Source: Lumbricus rubellus (taxonomy: Eukaryota; Annelida; Clitellata; Crassiclitellata; Lumbricidae). Taken from it: a stretch of 64,000 nucleotides of DNA. The notes beneath the pieces are model-generated. The model did not search any database, had not been told where the DNA came from, and was given only the letters and a program-made list of their open reading frames with translations. The position numbers were made by a program, and so were the translations under genes. Positions 22,326 to 32,881 of the stretch are shown piece after piece; positions within the stretch are counted from its first letter, which is position 1; the number at the start of each line of letters is the position of its first letter. The stretch covers positions 33,528,910-33,592,909 of the forward strand of contig OX243815.1 of assembly GCA_945859605.1 (NCBI GenBank). Reading direction: 5' to 3'.

Positions 22326-22533
22326 GCACTTGTTATAGCGCCCTTTTAAGCTCTCTCTACTCAGAGGTGCTCCCGAATGCAGAGCGGACACTGCATCGGA
22401 GTTTCACGCCGTTCGAAGCGCTGAGCAATTGTGAGTGAAGGACTTGCCCAAGGTCCTTACGCGGTGAAGTGGATTCGAACCTCAAACCTTCCGGCTTCAA
22501 GGCAACGGCGCCACCACTACACCACCGCGCCCC
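22326..22533 (-). mobile_element. tRNA-derived SINE copy, best preserved
   Basis: The minus strand starts TGGGGCGCGGTGGTGTAGTG, with A-box-like sequence. The B box GGTTCGAATCC is nearly intact (plus-strand GGATTCGAACC at about 22472). Then follow AAGTCCTTCACTCACAATTG, GGCGTGAAACTCCGATGCAG, GTGTCCGCTCTGCATTCGGG and the tail GAGCACCTCTGAGTAGAGAG...GGGCGCTATAAC. This copy best shows the tRNA-like head joined to the LINE-type tail. Confidence 0.8.
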
Positions 22534-22669
22534 AAGATGAGACAGGGTATAGGGTATAAGAGTTGATGCTGCGGCCATGCAGACTAATCCCGACTTCCTC
22601 GCTCATCCCACATTTCTGCTCTTATGTTTGACCACCTTCATTGGTTTATCTTATTGTTTGTAGCTTATG

Positions 22670-22740
22670 TGCACTTGTTATAGCGCCCCTTCAAGCTCTC
22701 TACTCATAGGCGCTCCCGACTGCAGAGCGGACACTGCATA
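22670..22740 (-). mobile_element. 5'-truncated SINE copy
   Basis: It holds only the 3' part of the same SINE: ATGCAGTGTCCGCTCTGCAG, GGGAGCGCCTATGAGTAGAG and GGGGCGCTATAAC on the minus strand. Confidence 0.7.
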
Positions 22741-22827
22741 AAAGTTAGGCCTATTAGGTTAACTGATGGGCAATTAAAGTGCATCGATCTTTTCGTTGTC
22801 TCAAAGCCACTTTCTTCCCACTTGGTC

Positions 22828-22980
22828 TAATGCACTGGGAGCGCCTCTGATAGTCTGATTGTGTGCACTGTGAAAGGGACCATGCAAATGCATAGATCCA
22901 ATACAATGCAATGCAATAGGCCTACATTACAATACGATACGATACGATACAAGACAATACAATTTACAATACAATAGGCT
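22828..22980 (+). mobile_element. LINE variant-B 3' end followed by ACAAT/GATAC microsatellite
   Basis: TGCACTGGGAGCGCCTCTGA and GTGCACTGTGAAAGGGACCA resemble the variant-B tail. Tandem AATACAATGC and CGATA repeats follow (about 22898-22980), probably an expanded 3' tail. Confidence 0.5.
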
Positions 22981-23014
22981 ACATCACAATACAGTGAAAA
23001 ACAATAGCCTACAA

Positions 23015-23502
23015 CAGTGGTTCTTAACCTTTTCAAAGGAGCCGAACCCCAAGAGAAATCCATGACCATTAACCGAACCCTTCAAGTTTGAACCATAATT
23101 TTTCTTTTTTGCTCGACATAGCCTACTCTGCGGTAAAAATATTATAAGAAAATGGCAATTTGCTTTTAGCGTACGTCATACGATGCTATTTCTGCAGAAA
23201 AACAACGAAAAATTACATAGGCCTATCTAATCAGTATAATACCTTATATTACTTCACAGAAAGATGCCTGTCGGTGTTAATTATCGGGAGGTGCACTGGT
23301 GCAGTAAGCCAAAACTAAGGTTAACAGGATGAGCAGCTTTAAATTCAATAAGGTTTCAAACAAAAGTTATTAAATAAAAGTTGAAAAAATAGCAGATGAT
23401 TTTTCACTGAATATGTATATAATTCAGAGGACCTCTGCCGAACCCCTGGCACTGGCTCACCGAACCCCAGGGGTTCGGTCGAACACTGGTTAAGAACCAC
23501 TG
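23015..23502. mobile_element. Nonautonomous hAT element, TIR CAGTGGTTCTTAACC
   Basis: CAGTGGTTCTTAACC and GGTTAAGAACCACTG bound 488 bp, with GAACCCC-rich subterminal repeats. Flanks GCCTACAA and GCCCTACAA are a duplication with one extra C. A related element is in the giantin intron at 51529-51832. Non-coding. Confidence 0.8.
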
Positions 23503-23870
23503 GCCCTACAATGACGCCGCAGCTTAAACACCTGTCGAGAAGGACGAACCTTCTTCTAGGCCGGTAGGCCTTACCTAGTTGATACAACCGCTAGGCGGCT
23601 AGGACAAACAGTTCTGTAATTTCATTCAATTTGTAATTATACCCGTACGTAGGCTATACCTTTTATTACCAATTATTAGGCCTACTTCGAAGTTTTATAA
23701 TGATGTTTTTATGTCTGAAGGTGCGTTTGCAAATGGAGAAACAAAGAAAATACCTACTTAGCCTACTTCGGTAGAGTAGCCTAGATATAATAGCCATTAT
23801 AGCCTATAGGCCCTATAGGCCTAACACGCTGGCGTAAGAGCGAGAGGTTACAGGTAGCAGTGTTATTTCT
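23503..23870. other. Intergenic, TAGGCCTA-rich
   Basis: No gene recognised. Several TAGGCCTA and TAGCCTA palindromes are present. Confidence 0.4.
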
Positions 23871-24012
23871 ATTAACTGAAACTGTAACTGAAATAGCATA
23901 ATAACTGAAAAATCTTTGTCAGTTAACTGCAACTGAAACTGAAAGTGAAAACTGTTGAATAACTGAAACTGTAATAGAAACTGAAAAACAATAACTGTAT
24001 AACTGAAGAATC
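23871..24012. repeat. AACTGTAACTGAAACTG-type minisatellite, block 1
   Basis: Irregular repeats of AACTGAAACTG and GTAACTGAAA. The same repeat resumes at 25528-25690, beyond a hAT insertion and about 0.5 kb of other DNA. Confidence 0.75.
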
Positions 24013-24480
24013 AAAAGGAGTTCACTTGAAAATAAAACAAGTGCTTTTTTCCTACTTACTTATTTAACAGAAATTCTACTCTACTACACATTAAGTTCTC
24101 TATGTTCATTTCACTTCCGGTTCCTGTCCCTTTCTATTCCTTTCCTGCTCAGGCTTCGGCGGTAAACTGTTAAACAATCTTCAACTAGAACCATGTTTAA
24201 GCCAAGTAGCGGTAGAAAATTAGAAAGCGGTGTGTGGGAACATTTTGTTTTTGAAGCGTTTTCTCTGATTTGGAGCAATGCTGTATAAATCTTTGATTAC
24301 AATTACATTTATTATTCCTAGATAAAAAAGGTATTTCAGATTTTTTTCATAGAATTACATTTCTCCACATATATTAATTTCAATGTATAGAAGACCAATG
24401 CGAGTCATTCTGGTCAAAAGTTGTAACTTATTATGTATGTACCTTTTTTCACCTCCTGCAAATGCTCTATTCATTTAGTC
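24013..24480. other. Intergenic stretch
   Basis: AT-rich, no recognisable gene. It ends in the target duplication ATTTAGTC. Confidence 0.4.
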
Positions 24481-25445
24481 CAGGGGTCTCAAACACGAGG
24501 CCCGCGGGCCGCATGCGGCCCGTGGACCCGAATAATGCGGCCCGCGAGAGCCATCTGATTTTTTATTTGTATTTTCATTTAAAGAAAGAAATTGGTTAAA
24601 AACCGAATTTTGCTGTTCTTTTGAACCTAGGGTCAGATTGTGCTTCTTCTTCTAAGTTTTGCTCTGGATATTCAATCTGCAACATGTAGCAGATATGCAG
24701 ATAGGGTTATAGTGGGCCTTCGATGTATTACCATGTTGTAGCAGAAGTAGCCTAAGCCTACAATGAGGTTGATATTCCGGTATTCTACACTTTTCTACTA
24801 CAAGAAAAATTCCAAAATCTTGCACCTGCAATACTGCAACACGCTAATGGCGATATTTGGCATTACCTACATAATAATTACTATGTGAACAGCTTTTTCA
24901 TTAATAATGAAGATTGATACATCTCAAATGACAAGCCTGACATGCAGTTACGGGTGAGTAGGCCTATGTGGAGGCTGTAGGCCTATACTCGCATCTCAAA
25001 AGATAAAACAAAACAATGATGTTCTCGTAGTTGGGAAACGTTGTCAGTTAATGTGTAGGCCTATCGCTAATCACACCTGATCACCTCTGACACTACTCGC
25101 TATAATACTTTAACATTTAAAGATGCTACAAATTTAGTTGTAGGTAGGCCTATAGGCTTACTAAATTTGCTATTGATGCTCTTCATAGGCCCTATCTTTG
25201 TGACTCTGAGTTTTCAATTTTGTGTAGGCCTACAGGTATAGTACCATTATGGTTACACTGAAAGTATAATATTAACTTAGGTGATTTTACAGGATTATAT
25301 CATTATTACAGCATTGTAACCCTCACCCCATATAAACAGTTTAACTTGCAAGACATAGGCCTACATGTAATTTCATGTTGCGGCCCGCGAGACACGGTAA
25401 ATTTTCAAATTTGGCCCACACGATGACTTGAGTTTGAGACCCCTG
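24481..25445. mobile_element. Nonautonomous hAT element, TIR CAGGGGTCTCAAAC
   Basis: CAGGGGTCTCAAAC and GTTTGAGACCCCTG bound 965 bp. A perfect 8-bp duplication ATTTAGTC flanks it (24473-24480, 25446-25453). The ends carry GGCCCGCGGGCC and CGGCCCGCGAG blocks, a style shared with Charlie-type hAT elements. No transposase frame. Confidence 0.9.
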
Positions 25446-25527
25446 ATTTAGTCCATTCACTTTCTGGGAACTTTGCGCAATATGTGTGACTGTGATCAGT
25501 GTTTTAGTAGTTGTGACGTTTGAAAAT

Positions 25528-25690
25528 ACACGTAATAACTGTAACTGAAACTGTAACTGAAAAATAAAAAGTAACTGTAACTGAAACTGAAAAATCTCAT
25601 TGTAGTTAACTGTAACTGAAACTGTAACTGAGAAATAAAAAAATAGATAACTGTAACTGAAACTGTAACTGAAAAACCATAACTTAAATA
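25528..25690. repeat. AACTGTAACTGAAACTG-type minisatellite, block 2
   Basis: More regular copies of GTAACTGAAACTGTAACTGA. Antisense frames through it give Phe/Ser/Tyr-rich repeats and are not genes. Confidence 0.8.
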
Positions 25691-25789
25691 ACACTGACAG
25701 GTAGGCCTAGCGAGTTCGAGCCCACGTTGGGTGGACATGTTTGGTAAGCTGCGAATAGGCATAGCGCTCTGTATTGCAGGTTGTTTGTT

Positions 25790-25880
25790 CAGTTTCATTC
25801 ATTCATTCATTCTGAGAATTTATATAGCGCCTCTTCAAGACACATCTACTCAGAGGCGCTCGATCTCTGCACTAACTAGC
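25790..25880 (-). mobile_element. LINE 3'-end fragment with (GAAT)n tail
   Basis: On the minus strand, GAGCGCCTCTGAGTAGATGT, then GAGGCGCTATATAAATTC, then (GAAT)n. This is the 3' end typical of the LINE copies here. Confidence 0.7.
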
Positions 25881-26390
25881 CGAAATGATGTTAAGAGTCA
25901 TAGCGAGCGAAAAATAACAACAAGTTGCAAAACAAAACACAGTAAGCTGTAAGAGTCACCGGTGGCAAGCCCTCGCAAACACGTAGAGTTAACCATCGGA
26001 TTCCCGTAGACAGCTGGTAGATGGCGTGGTTGATCAGAGTCTCTGATATAGGTGGTAGATGACTCCCGTCTGGCTAATCGTCGAGGCTCAAGGATGCGTG
26101 TAGTAGAAGGCGTTCGTCGCTCGTCGATCGGTTGTTGGAAGTTTGATGTTAAAAATAGCCTAATAATAGGCCTAATTATCTTTTCTTTATTGAAACGCCT
26201 GCAAGACGCACTGCGCTTTACATTTAGGCCTACAAGTTATGCAGTAGGCCTAGGCCTATTAACTTAACTACCAACTGAGCAGACAGCTTTGCAATTAACC
26301 TACAATGGCGCTAATATAGCCTAGTATCAGCCTACAAATCAAATCCACCCAATGGGGGCTCGAACCTGCTATAGGCTACCTCTCGCACTC
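25881..26390. other. Intergenic stretch
   Basis: No gene. It contains one copy of a 42-bp sequence (26227-26268) found identically at 32655-32696. Confidence 0.4.
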
Positions 26391-27735
26391 TTGTAATTGT
26401 AATTGTAATTGTAATTGAACATTTATATAGCGCCACTTCAAGAGAACTCCTCAGAGGCGCTCCCGACCTGACACCAAACCATAGTCAAAGAGAATGGTTT
26501 TCAAACGCTTGCGGAAAAGGGGCAAAGAAAGACAAAGAAGTTCATTACGGAGACTAATAGGTAACTTATTCCAGAAAGACGGACCGACCATAGCAAAACT
26601 TCTATGCAGCACTGTGGAAGATCGAGCCCTAGGAACAACCAGGTCACCATGCGTTGCAGAGCGAAGGAATCTACGGCCTGGAATGGATAGCACAGGCACA
26701 CAAAGTTCCATAAGATAGATAGGAGCTTGGCCTGCTAGGCAATTACGCATGAGCATTAGAATCTTAAACTCAATACGTTTTTGCATAGGCAACCAGTGCA
26801 GTTCCTCCCGTATAAAACTTGATATATGCCCAAACTTTGGAATGCCACCAATCAGGCGAGCTGCAGCATTAAGGACAGATTGTAACTTGTTAATGCGTGA
26901 AAGAGTTAAGCCCGCATAAATGGCACTGCCATAGTCAACTCTTGTGCAAATAAATGCATGCATCAGAGTAGTGACGGCTTTAGTTGTAAGAGAGCGACGC
27001 ACCGAGCGAATCTGACGAAGATGGTAGAAGCAAGTGCGACATACATTTCTCACATGATCAGAAAGGGTCAATTCCTGGTCCAAGGTCACACCCAAATCAC
27101 GCACAGTGGTAGAAAAAGTCATGCCAGGAAAGCAATGTTGCAGATTTTGCATATCAACTTTAGAAACTTGCATGCGACTTCCAACCCAAATAAACTGTGT
27201 TTTTCCAGGATTAGGCCTAAGCCTGAGGCGGTTGGACGACATCCAGGCACTAGGCCTAATCATTTCCGAGGTCATGAGAATTTTCTCAACTAGTGAGATA
27301 GCCTCTAAAGCTAGCCCCTGGACGTATGCCTGAGTGTCATCAGCATATTGATGTGCCGCAACCCCCACAGAAGACAGGATCTTATTTAAGTCAGAAGTGT
27401 ACAAAACATAAAGCAAAGGCCCTAAGATAGAACCTTGTGAAAGGCCAAAGGAGACCCTGGACCAGTCAGATCGGGTAGAACCAAAAACCACTGACTGGCT
27501 GCGCCCAGAAAGAAAAGCCCGCAGCCACAGCAGTGGGCGGCCAATGACACCGAACGACGTTTCAAGGCGCTCTAGAAGAATGTCATGGTCGACGGTGTCA
27601 AAGGCCGCACTCACATCAAATAAAGCAAGGAGTGTTACATGCCCCTGATCAACAGCAGCATACATGTCAACTAATATGCGTGTTAAAACAGATTCAGTGG
27701 AATGAAATTTTCTAAAGCCTAACTTGTATGCAGGG
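26391..27735 (-). mobile_element. 5'-truncated CR1/L2-type LINE with (CAATTA)n tail
   Basis: The 3' end has GGGAGCGCCTCTGAGGAGTT, GGCGCTATATAAATG and then repeated ACAATT (26391-26418). The body holds most of the reverse transcriptase. The 5' side stops near 27735, about 1.3 kb from the tail, a typical 5' truncation. It lies between inverted copies of a GCACTGCGCTTTACAT block (26210s and 27750s), whose origin is unclear. Confidence 0.8.
26451..27665 (-). CDS. LINE reverse transcriptase (partial ORF2), CR1/L2 group
   Basis: About 404 residues of a non-LTR reverse transcriptase read without interruption. Visible motifs are LLALFDVSAAFDTVDHDIL (motif A with its catalytic Asp), GLSQGSILGPLLY (normally GLPQGS), and QYADDTQAY (motif C, YADD at 27336-27347). 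The C-terminal thumb region runs to a GPSFWNKLP and LFRKRLKTILF signature. The endonuclease and the N-terminal RT blocks are missing through 5' truncation. The intact frame suggests a fairly young copy, though it cannot move alone. The clade is my judgement from motif style. Confidence 0.85.
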   Translation of the reverse strand: MYAAVDQGHVTLLALFDVSAAFDTVDHDILLERLETSFGVIGRPLLWLRAFLSGRSQSVVFGSTRSDWSRVSFGLSQGSILGPLLYVLYTSDLNKILSSVGVAAHQYADDTQAYVQGLALEAISLVEKILMTSEMIRPSAWMSSNRLRLRPNPGKTQFIWVGSRMQVSKVDMQNLQHCFPGMTFSTTVRDLGVTLDQELTLSDHVRNVCRTCFYHLRQIRSVRRSLTTKAVTTLMHAFICTRVDYGSAIYAGLTLSRINKLQSVLNAAARLIGGIPKFGHISSFIREELHWLPMQKRIEFKILMLMRNCLAGQAPIYLMELCVPVLSIPGRRFLRSATHGDLVVPRARSSTVLHRSFAMVGPSFWNKLPISLRNELLCLSLPLFRKRLKTILFDYGLVSGRERL

Positions 27736-27804
27736 CCTACAAGTTATGTAAAGCGCAGTGCGTTTGCAGGCGCTGAATTAAAGAAAATTTATTTTTATTA
27801 TTAT

Positions 27805-28025
27805 ACTTGATCATGGTGTATACTCCCTCCGCTTAGCGTAAAATTGTTCATTTTGTACGTACAAGCATGAATTTTTTTGTATAAATAGTTGCTTTTATTA
27901 TAAAAGTAATCTGTTATTTCCACACTTCGATATATTATTAGGAAGAATGATTTTGCAGGTTTTCTGAAGATGAGCGATATTATAAGCCGCAACGTATAAC
28001 GCTAAGCCTAAGCGTCAATATTATT
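27805..28025 (+). repeat. Dispersed repeat, inverted partner of 31988-32222
   Basis: About 220 bp (TATAAGCCGCAACGTATAAC, GGTTTTCTGAAGATGAGCGA, CCACACTTCGATAT) reappear as the reverse complement at 31988-32222 with a few indels. Non-coding. It could be two copies of an unknown mobile element or an old inverted duplication. Confidence 0.7.
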
Positions 28026-28299
28026 GTAGACCTATATGTATGCGTCATTCGGAAAGCACCTACAGACATGGTTTCTTCAATAGTTCAGCACGAAAACGGA
28101 TTCGTTTCCTGCAACCCTCCCAGGATTGACTCAGCCTTTCATCGCCAGATGGTGTTGGTCAACTGAGCAGTAAAACGTTATGACGCCTTGCATGGCTGCC
28201 AAACAGCTAAATTCGACTACTGTAGTAACTTGTGATCTCCTTCTCTGTGAATTGTAATTCATACTGTGGTAATTAAAATTCATAATGTGGTGTGTCAGA
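28026..28299. other. Intergenic stretch
   Basis: No gene seen. It ends in the target duplication GTGTCAGA (28292-28299). Confidence 0.4.
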
Positions 28300-29069
28300 C
28301 AGTGATGTGGTCTCGAGATCGCGGTCTTGGTCTCGAGACGGCCTCGAGACCAGGAAATTGCGGTCTTGGTCTTGGAACACACGGTCTTGGTCTTGGTCTC
28401 GAAGGTCCGGTCTTGGTCTTGAAGGTACGGTCTTGGTCTTGAAGGTCCGGTCTTGGTCTTAAAGATCCGGTCTTGGTCTTGGTTTTTTAGCGTCGGGGCT
28501 CGATCATAAATTCGTTTCCATAAAATTTGATGCCAGTTTCATTTGGTTACCTTCGGTCATAAGACTGGCCGGAAATTCTGCGACAGTAACTGAGACAAGA
28601 AAACGTAAAGGCACAGTTATCTCTGGATGCTAGTGCCTTAGTAACTAAATACATCGATGCAATTGCTCGAGGTAACATTTGTATTTTTGAAAATATTGAG
28701 GAGCAAGGATTTGGCGGGCTTTATCCCTTGTTGGAAAAGTTTTTTTTGGGTTCCTGCCACATCTGCTCCAGTCCAGAGAGATTTCAGCTGCAGCGGTTTG
28801 TTCATGAGACCACACCGGGAAGACTTGGCGACAAAACTTTGTGTGATTTGGTTCTGATAAAATGTAACAAACATCTAATCTAATATCTACCCGGTAATCT
28901 AAGTGATCCAGTCGGTCTTGGTCTTGGAACACTCGGTCTTGGTCTTGGTCTTGGAACACTCGGTCTTGGTCTTGGAACACGCGATCTTGGTCTTGGTCTT
29001 GGAACACGTGGTCTTGGTCTTGGAACACTTGGTCTTGGTCTTGGATTTTTGGTCTTGTGCACAACACTG
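28300..29069. mobile_element. hAT-type element filled with GGTCTTGGTCTTG minisatellite
   Basis: Short ends CAGTGATGTGG and GTGCACAACACTG are flanked by a perfect 8-bp duplication GTGTCAGA (28292-28299, 29070-29077). Both subterminal regions are arrays of CGGTCTTGGTCTTGGAACAC (28310-28490, 28908-29055). They surround about 400 bp of unique sequence with short frames of no known family. The duplication supports movement as one unit; the TIR is weak. Confidence 0.7.
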
Positions 29070-29645
29070 GTGTCAGATTGAGATTAGACGAAGATTATTA
29101 TTGCAAACCTTGTTAAACAGTGTCGTGTCCTCAGTAATCAAATGGGTCATTCCAGGTCAAATCAACCAATGGTCCCCACCACACCATCTCAGAATTTGAT
29201 ATTTTGTCACTTTGTAAACCAACATAGGAAGCTATAAAAAAATTAGCTCAAAATGTTGCACAGTCTTTGAGATATGACCATTTTTTATAGAGGGGTAGTA
29301 GCGACAGCTCGCGAACGACTTAATTCTGAGGCGTTTTTGATCGCTAATAACTCAGGAAGTATGATAGATACTTTTATAAAAAATTTCACAACATTTAATT
29401 TAGTAGTCATATTAGTAGACTCTGACCACAGCAAAATTTTACAGTTTGAATCATTACTCGTGAGCCCAACTCAGCCTGAAAATGGCATTTTGTTAATTTC
29501 GACAGTTTGAAAATTGATATTTGAACAATCACTACTCTGTTGGTATTAAATATAAAGTCCCAAAACTTTTGGGTTTGTAATGGGCTTGTGATGAATGATC
29601 TGGCAAATTCTGAGGTATTTTAAATGCTAACTTGACGTGTTAGAC
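29070..29645. other. Intergenic stretch
   Basis: No recognisable gene or repeat end. Confidence 0.35.
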
Positions 29646-30060
29646 CAGCGGTTCTCAACCTGTGGGTCGTGACCCCCCACGGGGGTCGCCTGTACCCTTC
29701 AAAAATTTGTAAAAGATGCAATAGCAAATTCCACGCTATATGCTAGTTACAACACTATAGCAACTTATAAATAAATTATTACCTTCGTTATTTTTACATG
29801 ATTTATTCGTTAGATTGTGGCAGCTAATTTAATTTTTGTCATTTTAGTTTTCAAATATAAACGCCAGTTTTACCATTTTTCAGAACTGAACTAAGATGCC
29901 AACAGTAATGTTGTTTAAATGATATACCTAAACAAAATAAAAGAGTTACGTACAGTGACAATGACATCTTTGTTAATGAAAACACTAAACAAATACAAAT
30001 TATTATCGCTATTATTATATTAAAATTAAACAAGAAACATGCCTGACTTATAACATACAG
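29646..30060. mobile_element. hAT-like left end, CAGCGGTTCTCAACCTGTGG
   Basis: The left terminus CAGCGGTTCTCAACC with GTGGGTCGTGACCCCCCACG is typical of Charlie/hAT-type elements and resembles the element at 52498. I could not find a matching right end or duplication. The right boundary is a guess. Confidence 0.4.
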
Positions 30061-30489
30061 TGCTCAGCTCACTCATAGTGTATACTCTTAAAAATGAAAG
30101 TTCAAATTTTCAATCTCTCACCCTTTCAAGCTGTTAGGATTGTGAAGAAAAAATTTACTTATGTGATTTTCATGTGATATCCTACTTGTTCACCAGAGTG
30201 CTGTTTTGCAGCTGGTCTTAATTTTTTAAAATATACTTACTTAGACAAAGTGAGATTTGAGTGACTTATAAAAGTCAGACAAGATTTACCCAGCCATCAA
30301 TCACAAGTCTACTGTATCAAGTGCTGGAGTGCAATATGGCAACTTTGCAGTTTGTCTTCCACCTCAAGACCTGGATTACTATTCAACTCAGGGTTGAAGC
30401 ACCTCTGAAAGACTTTTGACTCATGACCGAACCCCAAAATGCAAACTGAAGCAATTTCCAGTGTCACATGCAAAAAGCTTGGACTGTAT

Positions 30490-30891
30490 CTATAGTACCT
30501 TTCTGGGGAACTTCTTGATTCCAGAAATGAATAAACTGGTCTTAGCCATCATAGAAGACCCAGCCTCGGATCTTGCACCAAAGAGACCAGCAATGAAATA
30601 TGCAGCATTTTTGAGTACTAAGAGCCTGGAACAGTGCTGGTTAAGAAAACGACTATTTAAATACTTGTTCTTCCTCAGATTTTCCTTGACATGGACCTTT
30701 TTTGAACAGACATCAATGACAGGGCTGAAATAGGAGAGGTTTTCATTCAGAAATTCCATAAAAAGTTGACTGTTGGGATGAGCAAAATATTCCACGTTCA
30801 AGTTGTCTCTGGCAATCGATCCTGCCTGTAGGAGTGTACTCATCATCATCATCATCATAGTCCATGGGCTGACAGCCTGTAGGTGTCCCAC
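30490..30891 (-). CDS. Unrecognised 133-codon frame, possible repeat-derived coding fragment
   Basis: An open minus-strand frame has protein-like composition (FMEFLNENLSYFSPVIDV, KENLRKNKYLNSRFLNQH), but I cannot assign it to a family. Its start lies in a run of Met codons made by an ATC repeat (30841-30858), so the beginning is doubtful. There is no convincing splice context. It may be a fragment of a transposase or host-gene pseudogene, or chance. Confidence 0.2.
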   Translation of the reverse strand: MGHLQAVSPWTMMMMMMSTLLQAGSIARDNLNVEYFAHPNSQLFMEFLNENLSYFSPVIDVCSKKVHVKENLRKNKYLNSRFLNQHCSRLLVLKNAAYFIAGLFGARSEAGSSMMAKTSLFISGIKKFPRKVL

Positions 30892-31150
30892 GCCACTCTC
30901 TGTCTGAGTTTGTCTCGCGTCATGTTGCCCAGCATCAACTGGTCCGGTCAGCAGGTCTGCTCCATACCATTAACATCTTGTAGCACCTAGACCACCTTGT
31001 CAGATTGAAGAGAATACTGGGAGAGAAGCATGAAGAACAATCTGGGTCAATGCCCGTATGTGTCCCACGCTCACTCCGACTCTCCACCGGTCTGTCCTGA
31101 CCGGCCTGTGCATGTCTGCTCCACACCATGACACCTTGAAGCATCTGGGT
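30885..31150. repeat. Two diverged direct repeats
   Basis: GTGTCCCACGC followed by GGTC/GACCGG and GTCTGCTCCAYACCAT blocks occurs twice (about 30885-31000 and 31055-31150). They look like diverged copies of one unit of about 170 bp. Function unknown. Confidence 0.45.
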
Positions 31151-31267
31151 CGCTATGTCACTTGTGTCGTGGTTTTTGCAGATTTCTATTGTCTTGGTCC
31201 TTTACTGCCAGGAGAGTACTACTATTCTTTAATTGTAACATAAATATACAGATAGAAAGTAGACATG

Positions 31268-31450
31268 TAGGGTGCAGTGGTGTAGTGGTGGTTCGTTCCC
31301 TTGCAGCCGGGGGTTGCAGATTCAAATTCACCTCAGGCCGACCAATATGGACCTTGAGCAAGTCCCAAAATGCTCATGCACTTCAGTGTCCGTGCTGTAG
31401 TCGGGAGCGCTTCTGAGTAGTAATCTTGAAGGGGCTCTATATCAAGTGCA
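31268..31450 (+). mobile_element. tRNA-derived SINE copy
   Basis: GGGTGCAGTGGTGTAGTGGT (A-box-like) and TTGCAGATTCAAATTCACCT (eroded B box) are followed by the CGGGAGCGCTTCTGAGTAGT...GGGGCTCTATATC tail shared with the LINEs. Confidence 0.7.
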
Positions 31451-31987
31451 CATACATACATGTCTGTTATATAAACAAGCCAAATTGATTAGCACTATAA
31501 ATGATGATTAATTATTATGCAACATTAGACTACATGATTTCCCATTGTCGAAGTAGGCCTATTAATACATGCAAAACTTTGAGGCTCGGGGCAGTCTCTA
31601 AATTTTATCCTATTTTAATTAAATTTTTTGTAGAATTTTATTTCAATAAACCTAACAACTTGGAAGGGTGAGATGGAGACAAATCCCCCCAAATGTTTTT
31701 TGCATTGTGCCAAAAATAGGCATACATCTGTTATTTATACAGATTGTGTTTATATAGGCCTATATATATAGCATCATCTGCAAATAATCACTGACACTGT
31801 ATGTGCATGTACTTTTCTGTGCTTCACAATTTATGACAGGGAGACATTAACCGTGCAACTCGGATGCTAGGATAAAATTTGCGATAGGCAGTTATCCCGT
31901 GTCCGTGTTGACTGTTGAGCTCCAGCTCTTCGTATCAGTATGTCAGATTGCACTAAACCCTCGCCTAGGCTATAACCTTCGAAACAA
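31451..31987. other. Intergenic stretch
   Basis: No gene recognised. Confidence 0.35.
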
Positions 31988-32222
31988 TAATATTGACGCT
32001 TAGGCTTAGCGTTATACGTTGCGGCTTATATTATCGCTCATCTTCAGAAAACCTGCAAAATCATTCTTCCTAATCGTATATCGAAGTGTGGAAATAACAG
32101 ATTACTTTTATAATAAAATCAACTATTTATACAAAAACTTTCATGCTTGTACGTCAAAAATGAACAATTCGGGAGATTATCGACGCTAAGCGGAGGAAGT
32201 AGTAAGAAGCCATGACTTGATA
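31988..32222 (-). repeat. Dispersed repeat, inverted partner of 27805-28025
   Basis: This segment (CTTAGGCTTAGCGTTATACG, TCGCTCATCTTCAGAAAACC, TATCGAAGTGTGGAAATAAC) is the reverse complement of 27805-28025 with small indels. Confidence 0.7.
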
Positions 32223-32881
32223 ATCTTTGGTATCGTCCATAGATTGGTCATAATTATTATGTTCTTATATCTTTGGTATCAGCTGAGCCCTTTTCTGTTG
32301 ATTCCAGGACAAACAGAACCGTTTACGAATTGTACTGGGAAAAGCAGAACCTTCCGAAAATAAAAATGGTCGCCGGAAGTTTTGATATTGACGAGAGATC
32401 TGACTCTACTAAGTCCACGTAGATCACAACTTGCGGACATATTATATAAAATATTGTTAGTCGTTTATTTGTATCCATACGTCATATTTAAAACAAGTGC
32501 TCAAGTTAAAGCAACATTTCATATTTTGTATAGTTATCTGTTTTCTGTCAGTCATTTAGTTTCTCCGTAGCTTGGTATTTTGTTATATAATATTCTTTAA
32601 CGATTCAATCTGACAGACCGCTGAATGATTACAGGTACAGGTTATGCGAAATACGGCCTACAAGTTATGCAGTAGGCCTAGGCCTATTAACTTAACACGC
32701 AGGTCGGCTTTACAGCAGTGGGTTCGGTAGCTTAACACTTATGGCCTAAGTGCTGGATCACTCCTGGTTCGGCCAAGCCAGAAGTGGGGAGGTTATCTTA
32801 TTTTCAGCAGAACCCGAGTCAGGCAACACAACAGCTTTTAGTGTGTGTCGGTTCAACTTTCGGGAAAGTAATTGTATTGTA
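32223..32881. other. Intergenic stretch with a 42-bp exact repeat
   Basis: It contains 32655-32696, identical over 42 bp to 26227-26268 in the same orientation. No gene seen. Confidence 0.45.
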
